From NCBI GenBank assembly GCA_963711495.1, contig CAVQEK010000013.1, positions 248,001 to 312,000 on the forward strand: 64,000 nucleotides of DNA, read 5' to 3'. Position numbers and translations under genes: made by a program. The stretch is from CAVQEK01 sp963711495. Lineage in GTDB: Bacteria; Bacteroidota; Bacteroidia; Cytophagales; Cyclobacteriaceae. This document shows positions 8,260 to 17,530 of this stretch, piece after piece (the stretch's first letter is position 1; the number at the start of each line of letters is the position of its first letter). The notes under the pieces were generated by a model, which saw nothing but the letters and a program-made list of their open reading frames with translations, did no database searches and had not been told where the DNA came from.

Positions 8260-8742
8260 ATGTCAGAAGCCATAAATATTAACCAAAAAGCCAGTAAATC
8301 CGCTAAATACCAGGAGCTTTTTCCACAGTTGAAAAGCTTGCTGCACCATGAGGACGATCTCATTGCCAATCTGGCTAATATTACTGCCGCTTTGAAAGAA
8401 ACATTCGATTTTTTTTGGATCGGATTTTACATGGTGAAAGAAGATGTATTGGTGCTGGGGCCATTTCAAGGTCCTGTGGCTTGTACGCGAATTGCCTATG
8501 GCAAAGGTGTTTGCGGTACTTCCTGGAAAGAACGAAGAACTATTCTCGTGCCGGATGTAAACGCCTTTCCCGGCCATATTGCCTGTAATGCGCTTTCAAA
8601 ATCTGAAATCGTGCTACCGATCATTAAAAAGAATAAGGTGGTGGCTGTGTTGGATATAGACAGCGACCGGCTAAATGATTTTGACAAAACCGATCAGGAC
8701 TTTCTTGAAAAAATTGTGCGCCTTATCGATAGCAAATTTTAA
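8260..8742 (+). CDS. msrC: Free methionine-(R)-sulfoxide reductase (GAF)
   Basis: This is a single GAF-domain enzyme of 160 residues that reduces free methionine-(R)-sulfoxide, protecting against oxidative damage. The three cysteines of the family are present at 75, 85 and 109 (GPVACTRI, GKGVCGTSW and GHIACNAL). Family signatures include FWIGFYMV and VLDIDSDRLNDFD. It follows ribD with a one-base gap and so is probably co-transcribed. The link to riboflavin is not obvious, since the enzyme uses thioredoxin-type reductant. Confidence 0.93.
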   Translation: MSEAININQKASKSAKYQELFPQLKSLLHHEDDLIANLANITAALKETFDFFWIGFYMVKEDVLVLGPFQGPVACTRIAYGKGVCGTSWKERRTILVPDVNAFPGHIACNALSKSEIVLPIIKKNKVVAVLDIDSDRLNDFDKTDQDFLEKIVRLIDSKF

Positions 8743-8848
8743 TCTACAAATGGGTGAAATAAAAAAATCGCTACCCGGCAATCCGAGCAGCGAGAATGCT
8801 TAAAAAATATTTGATTACCGAAAAATTCGATTTAAAAATGCTTTGTCC

Positions 8849-9142
8849 TCAGGCGCTCATTTTAAATTGCCTGAGCTCCTTTACCGGACCGAAATGGCGT
8901 CCGTGAAGTATTTTCTTTTTCCCTTTGATCAGAATAATTTCTGATGGTGCAAGCTTTACTTCTAACGTTTTGCGTACAACTTTCTCATATAAAGTTCTGG
9001 CTTCGTCATAAGCGCCTGTACCAAATTCGTGCCTGGTAGCCTTTCTTTTAACCGGTAGGCCAGGAATGACATGATACATTGTGAAAATCACGGTATACTT
9101 CGGTTTAAAGGAAGTAACAAACCTCTTCCATGTTTTTTTCAT
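8849..9142 (-). CDS. Conserved-looking small basic protein, unknown function
   Basis: This 97-residue basic protein starts MKKTWKRFVTSFKPKYTVIF and contains YHVIPGLPVKRKATRHEFG. It has no signal peptide or recognisable domain. The frame could extend to 9196, but a well-formed promoter at 9166-9197 fixes the start at the ATG of 9140-9142. The good promoter and the coding-like composition argue that it is real. It stands alone and converges with the ribD operon. Confidence 0.65.
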   Translation of the reverse strand: MKKTWKRFVTSFKPKYTVIFTMYHVIPGLPVKRKATRHEFGTGAYDEARTLYEKVVRKTLEVKLAPSEIILIKGKKKILHGRHFGPVKELRQFKMSA

Positions 9143-9165
9143 ATTTGCAAAATTTTTGGTTTTAG

Positions 9166-9197
9166 CAAATCTAAATTTTAAATATTGTGCCCACAAA
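9166..9197 (-). promoter_or_regulatory. Complete -33/-7 promoter of the small basic protein
   Basis: On the minus strand TTTG (plus 9194-9197), a 20-base spacer and TAGATTTG (plus 9166-9173) form a textbook Bacteroidota housekeeping promoter. The ATG of the gene lies 23 bases downstream. Confidence 0.7.
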
Positions 9198-9673
9198 TAG
9201 AGTTTTTAATAAAACTTACTGGAATGGATTATCAACTTTTCATTGAAACAATCTGAAAACCTACACCAAAAAAGTATCTGATTATGGCTTTGGGTATTTC
9301 AAAATGAAAAAATCGGATTTTTATCCATTAAATATGTAATTCTCTGATATTCTGCATTTTATTTTTGAAATAGGCTTAAATGCCAGGATCGTTGGAAGCC
9401 AGATAGCATTATTAAAAAAATTCAATTTTATATAAAATTATTTACATGCCATCAAGTGCTTTTCACACCAACTACATTTTACAAACCTTACATCATCAAG
9501 TCCGCGACTGAATTTTTAATCGCTGAATTTTGAACTAATTAAATCGGCAGTCATAAAATTCATAAAAAATGACTGGCTCAACCTTTACTTCATTTGATTT
9601 CAATATTTCAGTTTTATATCCGATTATTGCCTGTCACACGCTATAATCGTCAAGCGCAATAAAAACCAATGCT
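9198..9673. other. Gene-free AT-rich stretch before arginine deiminase
   Basis: About 480 bases with no coding frame on either strand. It must hold the arginine deiminase promoter. GAATTTTG near 9523-9533 is the nearest thing to a -7 element (one mismatch) but is far from the ATG. No repeat or strong hairpin was seen. Confidence 0.5.
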
Positions 9674-10900
9674 ATGAAACTGCGTCTTTTCTCGGAATAT
9701 GAAACTTTGAAGGCCGTTATCACGCATCGTCCAGGACATGAAATCGAACGACTCACCCCTTACAACACTGGCGAATTATTATTTGAAGATGTGCCCTATT
9801 TGGAGGTGATGCAATATGAACATGATAAATTTACTGAACTCATCAAACAAACCACCGGAGCGCTGGTGCTTCGTTTACACGATTTGCTGGTTGATGTATT
9901 ACAGGACGAAGTGCTAAGAATGGACGTATTTGGTGAGTTTTTGAAAACATCAGGCATTGCACACCGAATTCCGGACCTGCTACCCAGATATTCCACTTCG
10001 GAAAGTGCAACCATTCTTATTGCGGGTATCAAAGTGAAAGAGCTGAAGAAAAAATATCAATGTGTTGAACTGGACCAGTTTAAAGATACCGATTATTTAA
10101 TTAATCCGTGCCCAAATATGTATTTCATGCGCGACCCTGCCGCTGTAGTGCAAACGGGCGTAATTTGCAGCAACATGAAGTTTGAAGGCCGGCAACGCGA
10201 ATCTCAATTGATTCGGTTCATTTTAAAACACCATCCACTTTTCAAAAACGATTTCAAAATGATCTATCCTAATGATGAAATCGTGGGTGAAATTCCGCAC
10301 GTAGAAGGCGGAGATGTTATTGTACTTTCCAAAAAAGCGCTGGCCATTGGCTGTACGGAACGTACCGATGCCCGGGCAGTAGAATTGGTGGCTAAGCAAG
10401 TGTTAAAAAATGATGACGTTGATCGGGTATATGAGGTGGTGTTGCCGCCAAAGAGAAATTTCATGCATCTCGATACAGTGTTCACCATCATCGATGAAAA
10501 TCTGATTGTGACCTACCCGGATGCCATGGATTCAATTCTTCAAACCAATGTTTATCAAAAAGACAGCTTTGACGAAAACGGGAAGGTTGTCATACACAAA
10601 GAAGTCGTCAATGACTCTATCGTGAATGTGCTGAAGCGGGAAATCAAGTATCTTGAAGTCATAGAAACCGGAGATGGCAATCCCGATTATTCATCCAGAG
10701 AGCAATGGTACGATGGGGCCAACATTTTTGCAATCAGCCCCAGACGGGTCATTTCTTATGACCGGAATAAATTCACGAACCGGGCCCTGAAGGAAGCCGG
10801 AGTTGAAGTGATTGAAACGAGTTCATCTGAGTTATCGCGCGGATTGGGGGGACCACACTGTATGACCATGCCCATCGAAAGAAGGGAATTTGGCTCTTAG
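9674..10900 (+). CDS. arcA: Arginine deiminase
   Basis: This enzyme hydrolyses arginine to citrulline and ammonia through a cysteine-arginyl intermediate. The family motifs appear in order: HRPGHEIERLTP near the N-terminus, FMRDPAAVV, HVEGGDVIVL, HLDTVFT, and the nucleophile Cys396 in GGPHCMTMP. The 408-residue length is normal for ArcA. No ornithine carbamoyltransferase, carbamate kinase or antiporter gene is nearby, so the classic deiminase pathway operon is absent and citrulline may have another fate. The gene stands alone after a long AT-rich leader. Confidence 0.93.
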   Translation: MKLRLFSEYETLKAVITHRPGHEIERLTPYNTGELLFEDVPYLEVMQYEHDKFTELIKQTTGALVLRLHDLLVDVLQDEVLRMDVFGEFLKTSGIAHRIPDLLPRYSTSESATILIAGIKVKELKKKYQCVELDQFKDTDYLINPCPNMYFMRDPAAVVQTGVICSNMKFEGRQRESQLIRFILKHHPLFKNDFKMIYPNDEIVGEIPHVEGGDVIVLSKKALAIGCTERTDARAVELVAKQVLKNDDVDRVYEVVLPPKRNFMHLDTVFTIIDENLIVTYPDAMDSILQTNVYQKDSFDENGKVVIHKEVVNDSIVNVLKREIKYLEVIETGDGNPDYSSREQWYDGANIFAISPRRVISYDRNKFTNRALKEAGVEVIETSSSELSRGLGGPHCMTMPIERREFGS

Positions 10901-10947
10901 ACCCAACTCGGCCAAAGAAAAATGTTTAAAACGAAATAATAGAATTA

Positions 10948-12444
10948 TTACCTCGCTCCGTTCAGATCCATCAGGTAGAGCATACGTTTATTGCTGTTGA
11001 AAGGTGAAATGGCACAAATCATCACAAAATTATGATTGATCCAACCGGAATAACTTTTCACAAATTCGTATTTCTTATCCGGTATCAGATTGATGTGTTC
11101 GGTTTGGCTTCCATCCTGCAAATTCATCCCAATGATGTAAAAATTGCCCTTTTTCCGGTCATCCCAAGTTAAGATCCGAAGACTGTCTGCTTCAATCCGG
11201 GGAATAAATGATAAGGCCATGGGGTCAGATTTGCTGTGTTGGGTTTTTTGGATCATTCTGGTCCAATTCACATTTCCTTCCGGCGAAACGCTGCTAATAA
11301 ACAAATCGCCACCATAAAAATATTTGTCCTCTTTCTCATTCACCTTCCAGGGCAGGTAATGATCGACGGGCATGGCATGAAAGTAGGTTGGCTTTTCCAG
11401 TTGTTCGAAAAATAGCAAGATGTTTTTCTGTGGGCCCAGTATGGAAGTAACCAACCGGAAATCATCCAATGTTTTTGGAACTTCCAGGTCTTTTTTTCGC
11501 TGTTGATCAGAAGTGATCCAATAATCCTGGTAAAGTTGACTGATATCTTCCTGACTGAAATTGGTGTTGTTGGAAAAAAGTACATTTTTAAGTACAACAT
11601 TGACACCGCATATTCCATATCCGATCAGTTCCTTTTCGATATCTGCAGTGAAGGCGACGTAAAATGAACTCGGACTGATCCGCTGAATTTGTACACTTCC
11701 AATCTTGTCTGGCGGACGTTCAAAGAAAAAGTTGTTTTGTACGTCAACGCGTTCATCACCCGAATGATCCCAGAAAGAGGTTTCCATCCTGAAGGCTGCA
11801 GGATCAATGCTGACCATAAACAGATCGCCATTGTTATCAAGATAAAAGCGAGTGGTTTTGCTTTCATCAATGGAAGACCTGTCAAAATTTATAGTTTTAA
11901 CCGGTTCGCTACCTGCAAGGTTATATATCCGGCATTCCGATTGATTTTCATTATTGATATGATGGATTGCAAATTTCATACAATCCCCGGAAAATGTTAT
12001 CCTGGGATTTTCATCATTTTTAAGACCTTCAATCAGGTTGTGCTCACCGTGATCGATTTGATCACCGGTCTTTGCATTATAAATCTGATAGGACAGTTGA
12101 ACAACCTGCTTCTTATGATCGACGGTATAATTTATGATGATCAAGGAGTCACCTTTCACAACTAATTGTGGAATGCCTTCTTTTTTGGAAAAACTGATTT
12201 CCCTGGACCATTTGTCAAAAAAATATTCATCATATCGGCTCAACCGGAATGAATTCTTTTTCTCTTGTTGAAAGAGGACGAATTCATCATCTTCCATGCC
12301 GTATACATTGGGCAGGTCATAGGAAAAAAATTCCTTTTTATAATCCATTTTACGGGCTGCAAAAATATGCTGACCTACAGCAATTTGATGAGCATCGAAA
12401 ATGATTATAAAACTCAAAATGGTAATTATCCCGTATTTCATCAT
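10948..12444 (-). CDS. Exported beta-rich protein, unknown function
   Basis: This 498-residue protein starts with two adjacent methionines and a signal peptide (IITILSFIIIFDAHQIAVGQ). The rest is a series of short beta-strand segments with turns (for example GDSLIIINYTV and NGDLFMVSID), like a propeller of irregular blades. I do not recognise a family. Cellular location is probably periplasm or surface; no lipobox or C-terminal sorting domain was seen. It lies downstream of the nfu gene on the same strand, but a strong terminator between them suggests separate transcription. Confidence 0.8.
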   Translation of the reverse strand: MMKYGIITILSFIIIFDAHQIAVGQHIFAARKMDYKKEFFSYDLPNVYGMEDDEFVLFQQEKKNSFRLSRYDEYFFDKWSREISFSKKEGIPQLVVKGDSLIIINYTVDHKKQVVQLSYQIYNAKTGDQIDHGEHNLIEGLKNDENPRITFSGDCMKFAIHHINNENQSECRIYNLAGSEPVKTINFDRSSIDESKTTRFYLDNNGDLFMVSIDPAAFRMETSFWDHSGDERVDVQNNFFFERPPDKIGSVQIQRISPSSFYVAFTADIEKELIGYGICGVNVVLKNVLFSNNTNFSQEDISQLYQDYWITSDQQRKKDLEVPKTLDDFRLVTSILGPQKNILLFFEQLEKPTYFHAMPVDHYLPWKVNEKEDKYFYGGDLFISSVSPEGNVNWTRMIQKTQHSKSDPMALSFIPRIEADSLRILTWDDRKKGNFYIIGMNLQDGSQTEHINLIPDKKYEFVKSYSGWINHNFVMICAISPFNSNKRMLYLMDLNGAR

Positions 12445-12467
12445 ATCACGTTACAGATATACATTAT

Positions 12468-12491
12468 AAAAAAAGGCCAAATTTGGCCTTT
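12468..12491 (-). terminator. Intrinsic terminator downstream of nfu
   Basis: A perfect 20-base palindrome (AAAGGCCAAA and its mirror, 12472-12491) is followed on the minus strand by a run of seven U (12474-12468). It ends transcription coming from nfu, 24 bases before the next minus-strand gene. Confidence 0.85.
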
Positions 12492-12615
12492 ATAAAAGGA
12501 ATTTTTTTGATAAGTGTTTCCAACTGGTGTGATTTAGATGAAAAACATGTCACCGTCTGTCTATTCAATAGCGGAAACAAATAATTATCAGCAAAAACTG
12601 ACTTTAAGTTTTTCT

Positions 12616-13221
12616 TCAAACGCCTTCCGCTTCTACTGACTTTATCTCCGGTATCATTGACTTCAGTAAATTTTCTATGCCAGCTTTCAAGGTGACCATT
12701 GAAGAAGGACAGCCGCTGCACGATCCCTGCAACAACACCTTTACCACACCATCTTTGTAGGAATGATACTGAATATAACCGCCATCCTGTTCCACCGCTG
12801 GTTTCACATATTCTTCAAGCACCCCTTTAATAAGAACTTCCATATCGCCGTCTTCCGTTAATGGCTCCGTTGATGGAGTTTTTTCTTCAGTGATAAGTTC
12901 CGGTTCCCCGGTTAATAGTGGCTTATCCGCTTCGAGATATTCTTTGATGTGAGCTTTCAATTCGGCGGTAATCTCACTCCATTCCTCTGCATCGCTTTTG
13001 GTTACCGTGATAAAATTGCTCATGTAAAAAACCCTTCTTACATAATCGTAATCGAATAATTCCCGAGCCAGGGGAGCAACAGATGCGCTTTCCTTATCAG
13101 GGAAATCATAACTTTTTCCAGGTTCCACCAACATAAAATTGGCGACGAATTTCAATGAATTTGGATTGGGATTCATTTCGGTGTATATCTGAACCAATCG
13201 CTTGTTTTTTGTATTTTCCAT
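12616..13221 (-). CDS. nfu: Nfu-type iron-sulfur scaffold protein
   Basis: This 201-residue iron-sulfur carrier has an N-terminal Nfu_N domain (NPNPNSLKFVANFML, about 12-100), an acidic linker (about 100-125), and a C-terminal NifU-like domain with the cluster-binding motif CSGCPSS. It accepts Fe-S clusters from the assembly machinery and delivers them to target enzymes. This two-domain form is typical of Bacteroidota and mitochondria. It sits 29 bases downstream of the gltP-like gene and is ended by a strong terminator. Confidence 0.92.
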   Translation of the reverse strand: MENTKNKRLVQIYTEMNPNPNSLKFVANFMLVEPGKSYDFPDKESASVAPLARELFDYDYVRRVFYMSNFITVTKSDAEEWSEITAELKAHIKEYLEADKPLLTGEPELITEEKTPSTEPLTEDGDMEVLIKGVLEEYVKPAVEQDGGYIQYHSYKDGVVKVLLQGSCSGCPSSMVTLKAGIENLLKSMIPEIKSVEAEGV

Positions 13222-13250
13222 TTTTTTTAATTCTATAGTTATATGTATCC

Positions 13251-14552
13251 TTAAACTTGATTCACACCAACTTGTTCACCTTCAGTGGTAGCCACTGCCA
13301 TGGCCACAGTGGCATCTCCGGTTACATTTACCACCGTCCGACACATATCCAAAGGCCGGTCCGGTGCAACGATCAATGCCAGGCCGGAAGCCGGAATGCC
13401 GGCAGCCTGAAGAACGATCACCAACATGACCATTCCGGCACCAGGCACCCCTGCTGACCCTATCGATGCCAACACTGCCGTCATCACAATAGCCAACTGG
13501 GCAGAAATTGATAGTTCAAGTCCAAGGGCCTGGGCAATAAATACAGCGGCCACACTTTGATACAGACTGGTGCCATCCATATTAATGGTTGCGCCAAGGG
13601 GTAAAACAAAACTGGTAACTTCTTCAGGAACGCCTAGGTTCTTTTCTACACATTCCATGGTCACGGGCAATGTCGCAGAACTGCTGCTTGTACTGAATGC
13701 CAACAATTGCGCATCCCGGATGCCTTTAAAAAAATCTCTATACCGAACTTTGGTGAATATTTTGAAAACAATGGGATAAATCATGGTGATCATGACCAAC
13801 AACCCTAAAATAACAGTCCCGGAATATGCCAACAAGGCATTGAGCACTTCCATGGCTTTGGCAGGATTGTCACCGGCTACTTCAACAATCAACGTGGCAA
13901 TCAGGGCAAAAACACCATATGGCGCAAACATCATTATAAAATGAATGATGCGAATTATTACATCATTCAATCCATCAAAAAAACGCACTACAGGCTCTCC
14001 TTTATCTTTCGGTATTTGTAATAATGCCACCCCAAAAATAATGGCGAAAAAGACAATCTGAAGCATGTTGGAATTTTCGGAAGCAGCATTTATCAGGTTG
14101 GATGGGATGATATCAACCAATGGCTGAAGTGGCCCCTGTTTCTTAAGGTTTTCAGCAATATTTGTTTTTTCCACCACATCGTGCGCATAAATGTCGAGTA
14201 ATTCCTGCCGGGTTTCAGGGGTGATGATCTTCCCGGGTTTAATTATATTTACAATAAACAATCCAATCGTAGTGGCAATTATTGTAGTAGTGAGATAAAT
14301 GGCGATTGTCTTACTTCCCAATCTGGTGAGCTTGGTAATATCCTTTAAATTTGCCACTCCTACAATAAGCGATGCCAGAATCAGCGGCATGGCCACCATT
14401 TTCAACGCACTGACAAAAATAGTCCCGAAAGGCTTAATGAAGCTTATCGTAAAACTATTGGGTATACCAGTGAAAATGGAAAGTAAGCCAAATACTAAAC
14501 CAGCAATCAGGCCGATCAATATCTTGGTGTGGAGGGGTATTTTTTTCTTCAT
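13251..14552 (-). CDS. gltP: Glutamate/aspartate:cation symporter (DAACS)
   Basis: This is a 433-residue inner-membrane transporter of the dicarboxylate/amino acid:cation symporter family. Signature elements are the serine-rich hairpin loop STSSSSATLP, the NMDGTSLYQ motif of TM7, GSAGVPGAG in hairpin 2, and LDMCRTVVNVTGD in TM8. The arginine of the last motif corresponds to the residue that selects acidic side chains in GltPh, so glutamate or aspartate is the likely substrate. The start is ATG in MKKKIPLHTK. It may be co-transcribed with nfu. Confidence 0.93.
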   Translation of the reverse strand: MKKKIPLHTKILIGLIAGLVFGLLSIFTGIPNSFTISFIKPFGTIFVSALKMVAMPLILASLIVGVANLKDITKLTRLGSKTIAIYLTTTIIATTIGLFIVNIIKPGKIITPETRQELLDIYAHDVVEKTNIAENLKKQGPLQPLVDIIPSNLINAASENSNMLQIVFFAIIFGVALLQIPKDKGEPVVRFFDGLNDVIIRIIHFIMMFAPYGVFALIATLIVEVAGDNPAKAMEVLNALLAYSGTVILGLLVMITMIYPIVFKIFTKVRYRDFFKGIRDAQLLAFSTSSSSATLPVTMECVEKNLGVPEEVTSFVLPLGATINMDGTSLYQSVAAVFIAQALGLELSISAQLAIVMTAVLASIGSAGVPGAGMVMLVIVLQAAGIPASGLALIVAPDRPLDMCRTVVNVTGDATVAMAVATTEGEQVGVNQV

Positions 14553-14601
14553 AATGCATATTTGATGGCCTAAAGCATATTTGTCATTTAGCGGGCCTGT
14601 T

Positions 14602-15678
14602 TTAAAGTTTCGATGTTTGGTTGAGCAAATAAAAATCGGCGATCACCAAAGCAGCCATCGCTTCAACAATGGGCACTGCTCTTGGTACCACACAAGGGTC
14701 ATGTCTTCCTTTGCCCGAAACAGTTGTTTTTTCACCATGGATGTCAATGCTTTCCTGATCTTTCATAATGGTGGCCACAGGTTTAAAGGCCACCCGGAAA
14801 TAAATAACCTGGCCATTGGAGATGCCGCCTTGTATACCGCCTGAATGATTGGTAGTGGTAGTGATCTTTCCTGATTCGTTTTCGAAAAGATCGTTGTGGT
14901 CAGATCCATACATGGTTACGCCGGCAAATCCACTGCCATATTCAAATCCTTTTACTGCATTGATACTAAGCATTGCCTTTCCCAACTCCGCGTGCAGTTT
15001 ATCAAATACCGGCTCACCCAGTCCAACGGGCACGCCGGTGACAATCCCGGTGACTACGCCACCGACGGTGTCCTGCTTCTTTCTGGTTTCATCGATAAAT
15101 TGTATCATCGATTCCGCCACCTCGGGGTCTGGGCAGCGGACGATATTTTTTTCTGTTTCATCCAGATTAAGGTCTTTATAGGATTTTTCAAGGGTAATTT
15201 GGCCTACCTGAGAAACATACGCCTTCACGTCAATCCTTTTTTGTTGCAGAAACATTTTTGCGACAGCCCCACCCGCTACTCTCGCGGCAGTTTCACGGGC
15301 CGAGCTACGGCCTCCACCGCGATAATCGCGTATGCCATATTTCTCCTGGTAGGTAAAATCCGCGTGAGACGGCCGAAATTTTTCGGCGATGTGTGAATAG
15401 TCTTTGCTCCGCTGATCTTCATTCCGTATTAATATCATAATTGGCATACCTGTTGTTTTTCCTTCAAAGACTCCGGAAAGAATTTCGGCGGTATCGCTTT
15501 CACGCCTTTGAGTGGTTATTTTCGATTGTCCCGGCTTTCGTCTGTCCAGTTCATGTTGAATGAATGCTTCATCGATTGGCAATCCCGCCGGACAACCATC
15601 AATAATGACACCAATAGCTTTGCCATGTGATTCACCAAAAGTTGTGATTCTAAATCTGTTTCCGTAGGTATTTCCCAT
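14602..15678 (-). CDS. aroC: Chorismate synthase
   Basis: AroC makes chorismate from EPSP using reduced FMN, the last step of the shikimate pathway. The 358-residue protein opens with GNTYGNRFRITTFGESHGKA and carries RGGGRSSARET and GSDHND, all family signatures. Its ATG shares one base with the stop of the upstream BatD-like gene (TAATG), so translation is coupled. No other aromatic pathway genes are in the window. Confidence 0.97.
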   Translation of the reverse strand: MGNTYGNRFRITTFGESHGKAIGVIIDGCPAGLPIDEAFIQHELDRRKPGQSKITTQRRESDTAEILSGVFEGKTTGMPIMILIRNEDQRSKDYSHIAEKFRPSHADFTYQEKYGIRDYRGGGRSSARETAARVAGGAVAKMFLQQKRIDVKAYVSQVGQITLEKSYKDLNLDETEKNIVRCPDPEVAESMIQFIDETRKKQDTVGGVVTGIVTGVPVGLGEPVFDKLHAELGKAMLSINAVKGFEYGSGFAGVTMYGSDHNDLFENESGKITTTTNHSGGIQGGISNGQVIYFRVAFKPVATIMKDQESIDIHGEKTTVSGKGRHDPCVVPRAVPIVEAMAALVIADFYLLNQTSKL

Positions 15679-17114
15679 TAACGTTTAAAAATATAGTAAA
15701 CTGTGAGCCCTAACATCAAAAAGATAAAAATATTGGTGATCAGCTTGATCAAATCGTCGTGGTGCAGGCTCACGAGTTGATTGCTTTCCAGGTCTATAAG
15801 ATTATAGAATGTGCCAAGATCGTTGGAGGAAATGGAAACATTTTTTTTGCTCTCCCCTACAACCTTTACAGGTATGTCTGATTTTAGGGTATCGTATCTG
15901 GCTTCCGCCGGATCGAAATAGATCAATTGAATATAGTCTCCTATATTATATTCTCCCGGTTCATTGGGGATCGCATAATAGTCGAAGGACTTTGATCCGC
16001 GCACATGGTTGTTGCTGCGATTGATATTTTGATGAATATTGGGAGGATAAAATTCGAAATTGTCAGAATTTTTGACATTAGGCTTGTCAATAGCGGAAAT
16101 ATTCCCTTCTCCCACCACATTGAATTGATAATTAAAACTTTGACCGGTGGTCAGCGTTTTGCTTGAAATTTTATCACTGAGCCGGTACCGCCCGACCGGT
16201 ACACTTTCCCTCAAAGGAAATGGCGGAAGTTCTTTGACGAGGATCCTTTTCGGTTTCGAATAATAGGTCTTATAATCCTCCTGCCGGTTCCTGCCGAAAA
16301 ATGAAGGGTTTTTAGCCACTTTATATTTGATCATTTTCAATGGGACTGCCGGGAAATAAATGGTGTCGGTGTTGAACGGATAAAACGTAGCCTGGAATAT
16401 TTTATAGCGCCCATAACGCCTGTTGTTGATGATGACATCTTCGCGGTTGAGCCGTTCGATATTGAAATTTTCTTCCCAGCAGTTGGAAGGGGTGATCATT
16501 TTTTTGATGTCGGCAAGTTGCTGTCCTGTTTCATAAAATGACAACTCCGCCCGGTTGGATTCAGCCACATAAAATCCGAGTGACACGGTGAGTCCTTCCC
16601 CAACATACACCTGATCTTTATCTACCGAAAGTGCCAGAAAGGCATCGTCCTTGACATCCACAAAATTCTGCGGCTCCTTGTTGCCAAAAAAATCTTCAAA
16701 AGGATCATAGGAGAAAGGGTCGAACTTTCGCTGTTGTTGCACCGGGGCACCTACTTTAATTTTCTTGCCAGGCGAGTTCACTTGTTGCCCATTCACTTCC
16801 ATATTAAAAGGTCTGAGGGTGTAGACGCCTTCCTGCTGTGGCCGATAATTTTGAGTAACGCTTTGCGTATAGGAATACTGGCCATTAATAATATTGGTGG
16901 ATGATGAAGATGAAGTGCCCATTTTCTGGAAACCAGGGATATTTGGAAATTCTCCATAATCCTTTATCCGATCATTTTCTACTTCAAGTGTAATCGTAAA
17001 TGCCTGATTCAGACCAACTTCGTCAGGGCCTAAAATAATTTTTATGTTTTGGGCATAAATTCTGCCACAAAATCCGAAAATTAACGTACATAATACAATG
17101 AATACTTTACCCAT
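15678..17114 (-). CDS. batD: BatD-family membrane-anchored protein
   Basis: This 478-residue BatD (oxygen tolerance) protein has a signal peptide ending at IYAQ. Beta-sandwich domains follow (about 22-140 and 150-420, with the family-like opening DEVGLNQAFTITLEVEN and the YTQSVTQNYRPQQEGVYTL segment). A C-terminal transmembrane helix ends at YYIFKR. BatD usually works with the von Willebrand proteins BatA and BatB, which are not here. In the aroC neighbourhood it is a solitary copy, perhaps a paralogue. A serine-rich patch (GTSSSSSTN) lies near residue 70. Confidence 0.85.
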   Translation of the reverse strand: MGKVFIVLCTLIFGFCGRIYAQNIKIILGPDEVGLNQAFTITLEVENDRIKDYGEFPNIPGFQKMGTSSSSSTNIINGQYSYTQSVTQNYRPQQEGVYTLRPFNMEVNGQQVNSPGKKIKVGAPVQQQRKFDPFSYDPFEDFFGNKEPQNFVDVKDDAFLALSVDKDQVYVGEGLTVSLGFYVAESNRAELSFYETGQQLADIKKMITPSNCWEENFNIERLNREDVIINNRRYGRYKIFQATFYPFNTDTIYFPAVPLKMIKYKVAKNPSFFGRNRQEDYKTYYSKPKRILVKELPPFPLRESVPVGRYRLSDKISSKTLTTGQSFNYQFNVVGEGNISAIDKPNVKNSDNFEFYPPNIHQNINRSNNHVRGSKSFDYYAIPNEPGEYNIGDYIQLIYFDPAEARYDTLKSDIPVKVVGESKKNVSISSNDLGTFYNLIDLESNQLVSLHHDDLIKLITNIFIFLMLGLTVYYIFKR

Positions 17115-17173
17115 CAGATCACAATTTTCTTTGAGATAACGAGTAGCGCCGATGATGTATTACCTAGAGTCTG

Positions 17174-17205
17174 CAAAGTTATTAGAATCCTCTGATTTCA
17201 TGAAA
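17174..17205 (-). promoter_or_regulatory. Promoter of the batD-aroC operon
   Basis: On the minus strand TTTC (plus 17202-17205; one mismatch to TTTG), a 20-base spacer and TAACTTTG (plus 17174-17181; exact -7 match) lie 60 bases before the batD ATG. Confidence 0.55.
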
Positions 17206-17296
17206 TATATTCGAATTTTCAATAAAATACGCCACTACGCCACATCAATCAAACATATACCCGAATCATCATGTTCAATTTTTAAATTTCAACGTT

Positions 17297-17488
17297 ATGC
17301 TGGAGTATGTTAAACAAGTTTTGACGAAAGTAAGCTTTGATGCTCAATTGTTTGAGAAAGAATTGAGAAAATCCATGAAATGGTTGGTGCCAGTTGAAAT
17401 TAAAGAATTAAGGAATTGGTGTTACGCGAAATTTGGGCACATATATGAAGTGCTTTTGAACCGTTGTTTTGTTCAGCTTCATGCCTGA
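17297..17488 (+). CDS. Small cytoplasmic protein, unknown function
   Basis: This 63-residue protein (MLEYVKQVLTKVSFDAQLFE, then KELRKSMKWLVPVEIKELRN) has coding-like composition, no signal peptide and a predicted helical fold. It is flanked by a divergent promoter region and followed 20 bases later by a strong terminator, so it forms a monocistronic unit. Similar short proteins seem to me common in Bacteroidota, but I cannot name the family. Confidence 0.7.
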   Translation: MLEYVKQVLTKVSFDAQLFEKELRKSMKWLVPVEIKELRNWCYAKFGHIYEVLLNRCFVQLHA

Positions 17489-17507
17489 ACCAAACAAAGA
17501 TTCATGA

Positions 17508-17530
17508 CCCCGTTAACGGGGTTTTTTTTT
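17508..17530 (+). terminator. Intrinsic terminator after the 63-residue protein
   Basis: CCCCG, loop TTAA and CGGGG (17508-17521) are followed by nine T. The stem overlaps the last codons of the convergent queG gene, whose C-terminal lysine/proline codons are read from the same bases. Confidence 0.9.
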
